Assembly: GCA_020628475.1 (NCBI GenBank)
Contig: JAHDFB010000012.1
Span: 1 to 64,000 of the forward strand
Source of the DNA: Saprospiraceae bacterium
Lineage (GTDB): Bacteria > Bacteroidota > Bacteroidia > Chitinophagales > Saprospiraceae
DNA: 64,000 bases
Direction of reading: 5' to 3'
Both the position numbers and the translations under genes were made by a program. Each line of letters starts with the position of its first letter. Position 1 is the first letter of the stretch. The notes below the pieces were generated by a model. The model was not told the origin of the DNA. It searched no databases and saw only the letters and a list, made by a program, of their open reading frames with translations. Below are positions 56,347 through 64,000 of the stretch, piece by piece.

Positions 56347-58575
56347 CTAATGATGGTGATGGTGTTGCTGCTTTTCGGCAAATTGTATGGGCTGATAGCC
56401 CATGTTTTCTAATTGACCGCCTTCTGTTAAGATGTATGCCTTATTGATTTCTAATCCTTCAAATTGATCCACCGAATCCTTATATGGCCAAATAACCGTG
56501 CATTCTAGGATTTTCTCAGCAGAGCCCAGTCCTATTTCTAGTTGAAGGCTATTTCCTCCAAAACTGGATCCACTGGTTACTTTTCGATGTATTTGCTTGG
56601 TATTTCCAGCTGCATCACTGTATTTCAAAACAACTCTTGCTCCTATAGCAGCCCGATTGGATTGTTTTCCTCTCAAATGAAGCACGATCCAGGGATGTTC
56701 ACTTCCCGGATTTTCAAAATAGGCATTAGCAAATACATCCCCCTCGTAAGCGCCCCCGAGTACGGTGTAAATATCTTGATCTCCATCGCGATCAAAATCA
56801 GCAAAAGCCACACCATGTCCCTTTTGTAGATGCGCCATTCCCAATTGAAAACTGACATCTTTATACTGATTATTTCCTTCATTTTGATAGACTAGGTTTG
56901 GCACAATCGACGCCATGGCAGGATCACCGGTAGCTAGATAAAAATCTAATGCTCCATCATTGTCCAAATCCCCAAAATTGGAGCCCATGGTATAAGCCGC
57001 CTTGTCCAGTCCGCTTTTCTGATCAAGGCTCTGAAAGCCCTTAGCTGTATTTCGATAGATAATGGGACTCGCACCAACATATTGCCCGGTATAGTTAGCT
57101 CCAGCGGACGAAATGGGACTCATCGAACCATCTGAATTCCCGTATCCCGATACAAATATATCTTCCAATCCGTCGTTGTCTTGGTCAAATGCCCAACAAG
57201 AAAAGGAGGCCAGTGGCTTGTCTACTTTCCACGGAGCTTCCAAAGCGCTAAATTGAATGGATTGTTGACTCGATATATTCTTAAATATGCGATTTACCCC
57301 TTTATAATCACTCAAAAATATATCGGCAATACTGCTATTTTCTGTCAGACATACTGCCGTTACTCCCTTAAAAAAACCATGAACATCCAATCCAGATCCG
57401 GCGATCTTATTTACAAAATGACCTTGTCCATCATTGATCCACAATTCATTATCGAACTGTGCTCGTTCACTGGACTCGTTGGCTACGAAGAGATCAATAT
57501 GCCCGTCTTGATTGATATCTGTCCAGACGGAAGCCTGTGTCGGTGCCAATGTGTAGATTCCTGCTTCTTTTGTCACATCGGTAAAGCTTCCATCCCCATT
57601 ATTTTTCAATAAGCTATTCGGTAATTTACCTTGTGTTTCGAACCATCCTCCACGCATAACGAATATATCCAGATGGCCATCATTATTATAATCGGTATGA
57701 TTAATATTGAGCCCTCCGAATATCTTACTCAGTCCCGATGATGCACTTTTATCAATAAAACCATCCGTTGTATTGTGTTCATAATATTTTAATCCATCTG
57801 ATTCGCCCCAGGAGGATATGACCAAATCGATGTATCCATCATTATTGAAATCATCTGCTATCACTCCTCCAGCCAGTCCATTGAAGTCGATACCCATCGA
57901 ACCGGATTTGTTGGCCCATCTTTCTTGTTCATCCGCGTCCAACGGAATTCTAAAAGCAGCCTGTAAATCGGATCTCGATTTTCCCAGTGTCTCATAGGCA
58001 ATATTGAGTAACCAGATTGCTCCATAATTTTCTGGATTGAGTGTTAGGACTTCTTTTAAAATAGGTATTGCCGCCTCAGAACCTCCAGGATTTATGTGTT
58101 CAGCCGCTTGATCAAAGGGCAGAATACAGGAGCTCATTTGATGGTTTTCCAAGCAATTTTCCAATTCTCCTTGACGTAAATAAATGGTCGCATGTAAGAG
58201 CAAAAATTTCTGTTTGATGTCGGAAGGTAAGTTGATATTACGTTGTGTTAATACGCTATTGATCTGATCGACATTCTGTAAAGCTTCCTCTATTCGATTT
58301 GAACGCAGTAATTCTTTAATGTACAGTAATTGAAGATTCAGCTTTTCTGGATAGACCATTTGTTGGAGCTGCCCTTCCATCATGGTAGCCCTACGTTTAT
58401 TAAACAAATAATCAATCTGTGTAGGGTCTATTTGACCATACATGTTTTGCAGCTCTAGGAAGGCGTCATTCTGTGGAGTGGCCTGCTTCTGAGCATCCTC
58501 ACGCTGACAAGAAAATATACATAGGATCGTACAAAGAATCGATAAGAAGTAATAACTTTTTTGGCGAACAGACAT
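56347..58575 (-). CDS. CRTAC1-like (FG-GAP plus ASPIC/UnbV) lipoprotein with His-rich tail
   Basis: 742 residues from the ATG at 58575; lipobox CIFSC within MSVRQKSYYFLSILC-type signal (Cys near 24). N-terminal TPR-like helices (about 45-210), then FG-GAP repeats (DFNNDGYIDLVIS, DYNNDGHLDIFVM, DINQDGHIDLFVA, DNDGLEDIFVSGYG, DLDNDGALDFYLA, DFDRDGDQDIYTV). The ASPIC/UnbV domain near the C-terminus has HPWIVLHLRGKQSNRAAIGARV. The last residues are QQHHHHH: five consecutive His in the native sequence. Binding or adhesion at the cell surface is inferred. Confidence 0.87.
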   Translation of the reverse strand: MSVRQKSYYFLSILCTILCIFSCQREDAQKQATPQNDAFLELQNMYGQIDPTQIDYLFNKRRATMMEGQLQQMVYPEKLNLQLLYIKELLRSNRIEEALQNVDQINSVLTQRNINLPSDIKQKFLLLHATIYLRQGELENCLENHQMSSCILPFDQAAEHINPGGSEAAIPILKEVLTLNPENYGAIWLLNIAYETLGKSRSDLQAAFRIPLDADEQERWANKSGSMGIDFNGLAGGVIADDFNNDGYIDLVISSWGESDGLKYYEHNTTDGFIDKSASSGLSKIFGGLNINHTDYNNDGHLDIFVMRGGWFETQGKLPNSLLKNNGDGSFTDVTKEAGIYTLAPTQASVWTDINQDGHIDLFVANESSERAQFDNELWINDGQGHFVNKIAGSGLDVHGFFKGVTAVCLTENSSIADIFLSDYKGVNRIFKNISSQQSIQFSALEAPWKVDKPLASFSCWAFDQDNDGLEDIFVSGYGNSDGSMSPISSAGANYTGQYVGASPIIYRNTAKGFQSLDQKSGLDKAAYTMGSNFGDLDNDGALDFYLATGDPAMASIVPNLVYQNEGNNQYKDVSFQLGMAHLQKGHGVAFADFDRDGDQDIYTVLGGAYEGDVFANAYFENPGSEHPWIVLHLRGKQSNRAAIGARVVLKYSDAAGNTKQIHRKVTSGSSFGGNSLQLEIGLGSAEKILECTVIWPYKDSVDQFEGLEINKAYILTEGGQLENMGYQPIQFAEKQQHHHHH

Positions 58576-58628
58576 GCGATAATATATGCTTTGAAAAAAC
58601 AAAGCTGGACATTCTTTCGAATTTCTTG

Positions 58629-59375
58629 TTACTTGCGCATCACATTTTCTGTTTTAATTTCGGACAAGAGATTCAATTGACCTGATTCAAATAAGGCCGG
58701 TAAATCTTGTAAAGCCGTTTCTTTGGGCGCTTTGTAATTTTTATAATCCTGAAAGAGGACGCCTTCTACCCTATTTTTATTGAATGCAGAGCGAAATCGA
58801 ACACCTCCTTTACCCGTGTGATAAACGTAAGCTAAGTAATCCATTTCAAAATTATCTTTATTGATCCAGTAATGGAATACATCATCATAATCGGTTCCAC
58901 CTCCTTCTTCAGAGAAGCTCACTTCAATCTGATAATAGTCTTTACCTTTAATTTGTTGATCTGCTAATTTTCTAAGATAGACGGACTCGTCATGTAATTT
59001 GTATGGCAGGCTGGCAAAATAGATTACAGAATTTAAAGCATTCGAAGCGCTTTGAGCTTTTTTATCATCGAGCTCCTCCATTTGATCATTCTTATAATAC
59101 TCAAAGAATTTATTCGTCAGAATAGAGGTATAGCTATTTTGATCTTTTGACTTCTTCGATTCAAAATAGTAAGATTGATCTTCATTGAATTGAAAGGCGT
59201 ATTTTCCCTTCCGAAATTCGAATTCGAAACGATGATTTACTAAGGCAGAAGCTCCATGTACTTCTCGCATCTTTTCTACGATTGACTCCGCCGAATCGGT
59301 ATCTACTTTTAATTTTTTATTGATTCCACAGGCGGCAAATAGGTAAATGGACAATCCGTACAACAATACTCTCAT
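58629..59375 (-). CDS. DUF6503-like lipoprotein
   Basis: 248 residues from the ATG at 59375, which begins the signal MRVLLYGLSIYLFAACG with Cys16 in the lipobox. The mature part has MREVHGASALVNHRFEFEFR and YWINKDNFEMDYLAYVYHTGKGGVRFRSAFN (split), as in DUF6503 proteins. That group has an LolA-like fold outline and unknown function. Followed after 53 bp by the CRTAC1-like gene. Confidence 0.7.
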   Translation of the reverse strand: MRVLLYGLSIYLFAACGINKKLKVDTDSAESIVEKMREVHGASALVNHRFEFEFRKGKYAFQFNEDQSYYFESKKSKDQNSYTSILTNKFFEYYKNDQMEELDDKKAQSASNALNSVIYFASLPYKLHDESVYLRKLADQQIKGKDYYQIEVSFSEEGGGTDYDDVFHYWINKDNFEMDYLAYVYHTGKGGVRFRSAFNKNRVEGVLFQDYKNYKAPKETALQDLPALFESGQLNLLSEIKTENVMRK

Positions 59376-59476
59376 TTCTGTTTTTTTATTGGCGGTAAAA
59401 CTACAAGCATTCACAAAATTGTCTTCATTTTATGGTGTATAAAGTCCCTCAGATGTATTCTATCGGATAGTTCTAA

Positions 59477-60595
59477 TCATTCCTTTTGAAATCCTTTTTG
59501 TATGATGTGCTGTGCGGGTTTGTCTTGAGGTGAAAAATCGCGCTTGTCAAATCGATTATCGCTGAATGCATCAAATCTGTATTGCCAGATATGTACTCCA
59601 TGAAACCAGTTTTGGCTCCATATTTCATCAAAAAACACCTGATAGCAGTCCGTCTGTACTTGATCCGAATGTTCGACCGTTTTCATATCCTTATAATCCA
59701 ACCATTCCCATGGTTTAGAAGCGGCATCTGGTGTACTTTTATAGCCCATCTCTGTAAATACAATTTTTCGATCGTAGCGTCTATGAACTTCCTGCATTTT
59801 TCGAAGGTAGGGCTGCCATCCTTTGGATATTTCTTCTGGATTTGGATGATTATGATCCACCAGTGGAAAATAGGCTTGTATTCCGATGAAATCCAGTTGG
59901 TCCCAAAAGCTAATTTGTTCGTACTCTTGATACCAATTAGCGGCATAAGTGATCGATCCTGAATATATGCCTCTAATTTCTTGAATCAATCCTTTCCAGA
60001 ATACTGGCTTTTCGATAGTAAGTCGGGTAAACTCTGTTCCAATACAGAACATTTCAGCTTGAGATTCTTGAGCCACTTTGGCAAATCGTAGGATAAAATC
60101 TCGATAGCTATTTTTCCAAGACATCCAATTTTCTTCATTGCTGGGATAAATATCGGAGCGCCATTTTCCTGGCTCGACATCATTTAACCAGACGTGAGGT
60201 TTTAGAAATACTTTAAAACCAGCTTTTTGAAGTCGTTGAACTCTTTTCACCCAGCGTTCATTATCTTGTTGGATGTAGAGACTATCCCCGCCATGATGGC
60301 TCACCGAAGGATCATCTATGTCGGATTGAAAACCCCAAGGCACCAAAGTCACCCATTCGATATTTTGTTCATGCAAGTAAGGAAAATACGTAGTATCCAT
60401 TCTACCAAAAACATGAGCGCCGGCTTGTTTTTCTTGCTCAGCATCTATGGTTATAGCGTTTACGATGGTTCCAGTCTTACGTTGTTGACTATTACTCATG
60501 CAAGCCGACATCCCTAGAATCACTAGCAGTAATAGGAAAGACAGATTTTCCCAGCGAAATAACGGATGCGTTCGGGAGTCTCTACTACAATCCAT
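59477..60595 (-). CDS. GH113-like glycoside hydrolase lipoprotein
   Basis: 372 residues from the ATG at 60595; lipobox GMSAC (Cys32). TIM-barrel features of GH113 mannanase-type enzymes: TLVPWGFQSD, FKVFLKPHVWLND, IGTEFTRLT with acid/base Glu188, DFIGIQAYFPL, and IVFTEMGYKST with nucleophile Glu282. GVHIWQYRFDAFS lines the far end. Predicted to cleave beta-mannosidic bonds, but other glycans are possible. Start overlaps the PPOX gene by 11 bp. No other carbohydrate-use genes adjacent. Confidence 0.85.
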   Translation of the reverse strand: MDCSRDSRTHPLFRWENLSFLLLLVILGMSACMSNSQQRKTGTIVNAITIDAEQEKQAGAHVFGRMDTTYFPYLHEQNIEWVTLVPWGFQSDIDDPSVSHHGGDSLYIQQDNERWVKRVQRLQKAGFKVFLKPHVWLNDVEPGKWRSDIYPSNEENWMSWKNSYRDFILRFAKVAQESQAEMFCIGTEFTRLTIEKPVFWKGLIQEIRGIYSGSITYAANWYQEYEQISFWDQLDFIGIQAYFPLVDHNHPNPEEISKGWQPYLRKMQEVHRRYDRKIVFTEMGYKSTPDAASKPWEWLDYKDMKTVEHSDQVQTDCYQVFFDEIWSQNWFHGVHIWQYRFDAFSDNRFDKRDFSPQDKPAQHIIQKGFQKE

Positions 60596-61034
60596 AGGTT
60601 CTTTTAGCATTTTCGATTTGCTGTTCCTCGTTCGTATCTGGATATAAAAAATAACTAGGCGCAATGATCGCTTTTGCCTGTATCGCTCTGATTTTGGTAA
60701 TGGTAGAAAAAGGAAATTTCCCATCAGTCATGGCCTCCAAAGGGGCTTTCATGCGTTCATAGTCTGGATCACGCTTATCTATTATCTCTGCTATACCTTT
60801 AATTTGATATCCTTTTTGCACCAATATATCAATAAAACTAAGTGCTATAAGGGGATTAGATCGCATGTTTTTCAAACTCTGAGGAGAAGCTATATTGGCA
60901 ATGATAATCGAATTTTCAAAATAGGTAAAACACTCTTTCGGAGAAACATTCGGTTGGTTCTCTTCGGAAGTGGTTGCCAACCAACAAAGTACCGACGTAT
61001 CAATCGCTTTTTTAATATCTTCGTTCAATTCCAT
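60585..61034 (-). CDS. Pyridoxamine 5'-phosphate oxidase-family protein
   Basis: 149 residues. Split-barrel flavin-binding fold: VLCWLATTSEENQPNVSPKE at the start, SPQSLKNMRSNPLIALSFID in the middle, GYQIKGIAEII, and KIRAIQAKAIIAPSYFLYP. Small FMN- or F420/heme-binding members with this outline are common. No gene for pyridoxine metabolism is adjacent, so the cofactor and substrate are open. Lies 5 bp after the propeller gene and overlaps the GH113-like gene. Confidence 0.85.
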   Translation of the reverse strand: MELNEDIKKAIDTSVLCWLATTSEENQPNVSPKECFTYFENSIIIANIASPQSLKNMRSNPLIALSFIDILVQKGYQIKGIAEIIDKRDPDYERMKAPLEAMTDGKFPFSTITKIRAIQAKAIIAPSYFLYPDTNEEQQIENAKRTYGL

Positions 61035-61039
61035 GATTC

Positions 61040-62143
61040 TTATTTATTGTTCAATAGTACTTGTAGTTTCTTTTTATCCATTTTCAGGAAGCTTCGGCCA
61101 TCAAAGTAATATAATCCATGATCCAAACTTGCAAGCCAAACTCTGTCCAATCGATCGATATACAACGAATTTAGTAGAATTTGTTCTTGATGCACTTTGA
61201 TCTCAAATTGCTCCCATTGGTCTCCGATTTTTCTAAAGACTCCTTCATCGTAACTTACAAACCAAACGGCTCCATCAGAGCTTTTAGCCATGTCCAAAAA
61301 ATACAAAGAATTATTTGTAGACATCGCCTTTTCTGGCACTAATTTCATCTCTGTTACATGTTTCGAAAAGTCTGTTGAAGGCTTCTTTTCAACTCGAAAT
61401 TTCTTAGAAGCTGTACAGATCCAATAATAATCTTCCTCATCCTGAACGATGGATCGAATTCCAAAGGCTCCTCCATTTGGAGTGGTGGTCAGACTTTCGT
61501 CAAAACACCAATATAGTTGGGTACCATCCCAATGATATATTCCCATATCAGCGGTGCCAAACCATATGTTATTCTGCCTGTCTTTATAGATCGTATACAG
61601 ACCGTAAGGATTATAAGAAACATTGGGATATTTCTTGAAAAATGCTTCACTACGTGGATTTTCAGGAAATGTTAATTGGTACAATTGCTTCCCATCAAAT
61701 CGTAATGGTCCGACATGATTCCACCCATGACTAAACCATAAATCCGTTGGATTGGACCTCCACATCTTATCTTGATGTTCCTCTAGCGTAGGTTTCAATC
61801 GTTCAAAATTGAAATCATTGTATCTAAAAATTCCATCTGGGCTATCGAAATACACCCTGCCTTCGGCATCTTCTTGAATGGAAATAATGCGACTACTTAC
61901 TAGTCCATCTTCTTTGGTGAACAGTTTCCAAACACCTTCTTGATAGAGATATATTCCTTCCCCTTCATGTACCAACCAATAACGATCTTTCTGATCTTGG
62001 TATTTTAAGATGGCTTTTGGATCCAAGGGAATCGCTATTTCCTTTGCCTTGGCATTCACTTGACAGGAGATCTGTAAAAGAAGGAATATTCCAAACAATC
62101 CGAGTTGAATTCTACTCCATTTTTTCCATATCCAGCACTCCAT
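61040..62143 (-). CDS. Two-component regulator propeller protein without kinase domain
   Basis: 367 residues from the ATG at 62143, which starts the signal sequence (LFGIFLLLQISC, possible lipobox). Regulator-propeller repeats: YWLVHEGEGIYLYQ, ISIQEDAEGRVYFDSPDGIFRY, YTIYKDRQNNIWFGTADMGIYHWDG (split), SIVQDEEDYYWICTAS, MAKSSDGAVWFVSYDEGVFRK and LYIDRLDRVWLASLDHGLYYFDG. It ends after these with no membrane helix or signalling domain, unlike the kinase at 29878. Either a stand-alone binding protein or a sensor that talks to another protein. Confidence 0.8.
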   Translation of the reverse strand: MECWIWKKWSRIQLGLFGIFLLLQISCQVNAKAKEIAIPLDPKAILKYQDQKDRYWLVHEGEGIYLYQEGVWKLFTKEDGLVSSRIISIQEDAEGRVYFDSPDGIFRYNDFNFERLKPTLEEHQDKMWRSNPTDLWFSHGWNHVGPLRFDGKQLYQLTFPENPRSEAFFKKYPNVSYNPYGLYTIYKDRQNNIWFGTADMGIYHWDGTQLYWCFDESLTTTPNGGAFGIRSIVQDEEDYYWICTASKKFRVEKKPSTDFSKHVTEMKLVPEKAMSTNNSLYFLDMAKSSDGAVWFVSYDEGVFRKIGDQWEQFEIKVHQEQILLNSLYIDRLDRVWLASLDHGLYYFDGRSFLKMDKKKLQVLLNNK

Positions 62144-62230
62144 AAGATTTACTTTTGTATGTAAACTTAGTGTACTAAACGGAGAAGATCCATTAAAATC
62201 GTGGAGATAACAAGTTGAAAACAAGTTTTA

Positions 62231-62581
62231 TTAGGAGTGCACCGCTTGTTCTTTATATGCGCAATGTTTGCAATCATTCTCACAACAATGACCGCGTCTT
62301 AGGTGATACCATTCCGTAAACACCATATAACCATCTTCATTATAATAAAAGTCAACATCTTCCTGCAAATGCTTCGCAGGGCCTAAAGATTTGATAAAGC
62401 CAAATTGTCGATTAGTAATCAGTTCTTGTATTTTATCCTGAACTTTGCCCTTTAAACAAGATGGGCAGAGGCAAGATTTACCATCAGCGGGAACGATTAT
62501 TGGCGGCAATGCACAACACCAGCAACTCGTATCTAAAGCACAAGAAAAATTTGATTGACATTGATGACAGTTATTACTCAT
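62231..62581 (-). CDS. Cysteine-rich CWC / DUF5522 fusion protein
   Basis: 116 residues from the ATG at 62581; a perfect TAnnTTTG box 4 nt upstream supports this start over upstream in-frame Mets. N-terminal cysteine-rich CWC domain (CHQCQSNFSC, then SCWCCALPP and CLCPSC), and C-terminal DUF5522 (EDVDFYYNEDGYMVFTEWYH, RRGHCCENDCKHCAY). Eleven or more cysteines suggest zinc or another metal. Cytoplasmic, function unknown; the two domains occur together in many Bacteroidota. Confidence 0.85.
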   Translation of the reverse strand: MSNNCHQCQSNFSCALDTSCWCCALPPIIVPADGKSCLCPSCLKGKVQDKIQELITNRQFGFIKSLGPAKHLQEDVDFYYNEDGYMVFTEWYHLRRGHCCENDCKHCAYKEQAVHS

Positions 62582-62585
62582 ACCA

Positions 62586-62593
62586 CAAATGTA
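62586..62593 (-). promoter_or_regulatory. -7 box placed for a leaderless transcript
   Basis: On the minus strand TACATTTG-TGGT-ATG: a perfect TAnnTTTG with a 4-nt gap to the ATG at 62581. Confidence 0.6.
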
Positions 62594-62811
62594 CATATTC
62601 AGAATATATCTTCCGAACATGTAGCATAGTGGTTTCCTCATTTACATTTTCATGGTTATCAACGAGTAAGTAAGGTTTCTTCACTTTAAATCTAACAGAA
62701 ATTTGATTTTGAGACAAGTCAGAATCCATGCCAACACGCATGTCAGACAATTAACATATTTAAAACTGTCTTCCTTAGAAACAAATCCATAAAAATAGAT
62801 GTTGAAGGCAT

Positions 62812-63402
62812 ATGAATTCGGATGAAAATTATTGGAAAGATCGATACGACACAGGACGTACTGGCTGGGATATCGGGTCTATTTCTACTCCTTTGAAGGC
62901 CTATTTCGATCAATTAAAAGATCGATCTCTGCGAATATTAATTCCCGGTGCAGGAAACGCTTATGAGGCTCGTTATTTATGGGAAAATGGATTTAAAAAT
63001 GTCTTTATATTAGATATTGTTCAAGATGTCATTACATCCTTTATTCAAGACAATCCAAGTTTCCCTTCCGATCAGGCCATTCATGAAGATTTCTTTCAAC
63101 ACGAAGGACAGTATGACCTCATTATAGAGCAAACCTTTTTTTGTTCCTTTCCACCTTTGAAGAATACACGTGCGGCTTACGCCAAAAAAATGAGTCAGCT
63201 ACTAGGGCAAAATGGACAACTTGTGGGACTTTGGTTTACTTTTCCGCTCACAGGTGATATGGAAAAAAGGCCATTCGGTGGTACTCAGGAAGAATATTTA
63301 TCCTATTTCGAAGCGCATTTCTCTTCCTGCCATATGGAACCCTGTTATAATTCAATTCCACCTAGACAAGGCAATGAGCTTTGGGGAAGATTTAGAAAAT
63401 AG
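62812..63402 (+). CDS. TPMT-like SAM-dependent methyltransferase
   Basis: 196 residues. YWKDRYDTGRTGWDIG is the usual opening of thiopurine S-methyltransferase-like proteins; RILIPGAGNAYEARYLWENG is the SAM-binding loop (split at IPGAGNAYEA), VFILDIVQDVI the second, and DLIIEQTFFCSFPP holds the catalytic region. Cytoplasmic, methylates small sulfur or oxygen acceptors; the true substrate in bacteria may be tellurite, selenite or a halide. Single gene. Confidence 0.88.
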   Translation: MNSDENYWKDRYDTGRTGWDIGSISTPLKAYFDQLKDRSLRILIPGAGNAYEARYLWENGFKNVFILDIVQDVITSFIQDNPSFPSDQAIHEDFFQHEGQYDLIIEQTFFCSFPPLKNTRAAYAKKMSQLLGQNGQLVGLWFTFPLTGDMEKRPFGGTQEEYLSYFEAHFSSCHMEPCYNSIPPRQGNELWGRFRK

Positions 63403-63406
63403 ATGT

Positions 63407-64000
63407 TTAAGTTTTACTGGAAAATAACGACTTGATGGTGTTGACAAAATTTTGAATAATCGTAAAAATGGCGTCAGATGAAAATCCACCTAATAGGGCC
63501 AAAGTCATTTTATGAATTTCCACCTTATCTCCAGCAAATTGTGAAATCGTAAAAGTAAAGAGTTCAGCGATAATAAATCCGGAAATCACACCAATGATAA
63601 TAGCTCCATTAATTTCTATGGCATCGACTTCGGTAAGGGTGTAATTTTTAATTTTAGAACTTATCGTTTTTAAAAGATAAAACATGACACCCATCAAGGA
63701 TGCAGAACAAACAAAAATCAAATTATACAATAGTTCCCAGCCTGATGAATTCAGTAGGCCACTAGCTTGATTCTTTTCATTCACTGCAGGAAACAAACTA
63801 ATTCCGATAATCACAATTAATGCTAATACAGCTAAAATCAAGCATTTTGTAAGAATGGAGAACTCATACCACTTCAATATTTTATCGTGCTTAGTCATCG
63901 ATTTATTGATGTATTGGATCGAAGCAGGAGTGGCTGGTGCAACCGCGGTAATTAAGGCATTATAGGATTCTACCAATTCAGCATGATCTTGTTCTTGCCC
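63407..64000 (-). CDS. Membrane protein, 5' end outside window
   Basis: Partial: the frame runs open past the right edge, so the real start is probably outside. At least 197 residues are visible. Four hydrophobic segments (around 63480-63600, 63650-63720 and 63780-63850 on the minus strand): LTKCLILAVLALIVIIGISLFP, WELLYNLIFVCSASLMGVMFYLL, INGAIIIGVISGFIIAELF and a C-terminal amphipathic helix. No family recognised. A start at an inner Met (63898) cannot be excluded. Confidence 0.6.
   Translation of the reverse strand, partial: GQEQDHAELVESYNALITAVAPATPASIQYINKSMTKHDKILKWYEFSILTKCLILAVLALIVIIGISLFPAVNEKNQASGLLNSSGWELLYNLIFVCSASLMGVMFYLLKTISSKIKNYTLTEVDAIEINGAIIIGVISGFIIAELFTFTISQFAGDKVEIHKMTLALLGGFSSDAIFTIIQNFVNTIKSLFSSKT

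Noticed and set aside
56350-56361. His tail as a cloning artefact
   Set aside because: The run lies in continuous genomic sequence next to normal intergenic DNA with a natural stop; no vector sequence is seen.
58588-58605. Stem GCTTTG-aaaaaa-CAAAGC near the CRTAC1-like gene start
   Set aside because: Only 6 bp in an A+T-rich stretch; no U-run or conserved context, so not listed as a regulator.
1-64000. CRISPR array, rRNA, tRNA, insertion sequence or prophage
   Set aside because: No regular repeat-spacer series, no recognised RNA gene sequence, no transposase or integrase and no phage structural genes were seen.

Overview
The window reads as chromosome of a member of the Bacteroidota. Seen directly: four proteins end in type IX secretion (T9SS) type A sorting domains, one ends in a gliding-motility-type (CHU_C) domain, start sites lack Shine-Dalgarno sequences, and several genes carry the Bacteroidota -7 promoter motif TAnnTTTG. 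The mix of FG-GAP proteins, CRTAC1/UnbV-like, DUF6503, CWC-DUF5522 and a DUF4157 (eCIS core) protein would suit Saprospiria or a related aquatic lineage, but that rank is inference. No rRNA, tRNA, CRISPR array, insertion sequence or prophage is visible.

Layout. 0-9 kb: a TIMP-like secreted protein, a T9SS FG-GAP protein, a lipoprotein with a toxin-type HEFQH zincin domain and a small partner gene, a DUF937-OmpA protein, and an S9 peptidase/DUF2279 operon. 9-14 kb: an S8 protease lipoprotein and a giant T9SS FG-GAP adhesin. 14-22 kb: CoA-transferase, DASS transporter and VOC protein operon, L,D-transpeptidase, cyclophilin, transketolase, methionine-type aminotransferase. 22-30 kb: surface proteins, a degenerate cupredoxin, an MBL-fold protein, a YfbK-like VWA lipoprotein and two copies of a short structured RNA element. 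30-42 kb: signalling genes (propeller histidine kinase with a convergent LytTR regulator; TPR histidine kinase with a LuxR-type regulator), cytochrome c, DUF819, CotH kinase, MarC. 42-46 kb: an ECF42-type sigma factor with its DGPF/YCII partner, then a DUF4157 protein with a C-terminal His-Me-finger-like nuclease. 46-54 kb: beta-lactamase-family protein, a frameshifted di-heme peroxidase followed by a sulfatase, two acetyltransferases divergent from a MocR regulator with clear operator half-sites. 54-64 kb: a long minus-strand run (GT39-like, VOC, CRTAC1-like, DUF6503, GH113, PPOX, propeller, CWC-DUF5522), a TPMT-like methyltransferase and a partial membrane protein.

The main points worth following are: (1) a duplicated roughly 60-nt two-hairpin RNA, one copy with a perfect TTGACA-17-TATAAT promoter; (2) four genes with TAnnTTTG exactly 4 nt before ATG, predicting leaderless mRNAs; (3) the stand-alone DUF4157-nuclease effector candidate; (4) the zincin lipoprotein/partner pair; (5) the MocR operator; (6) the single-base frameshift in the di-heme peroxidase.
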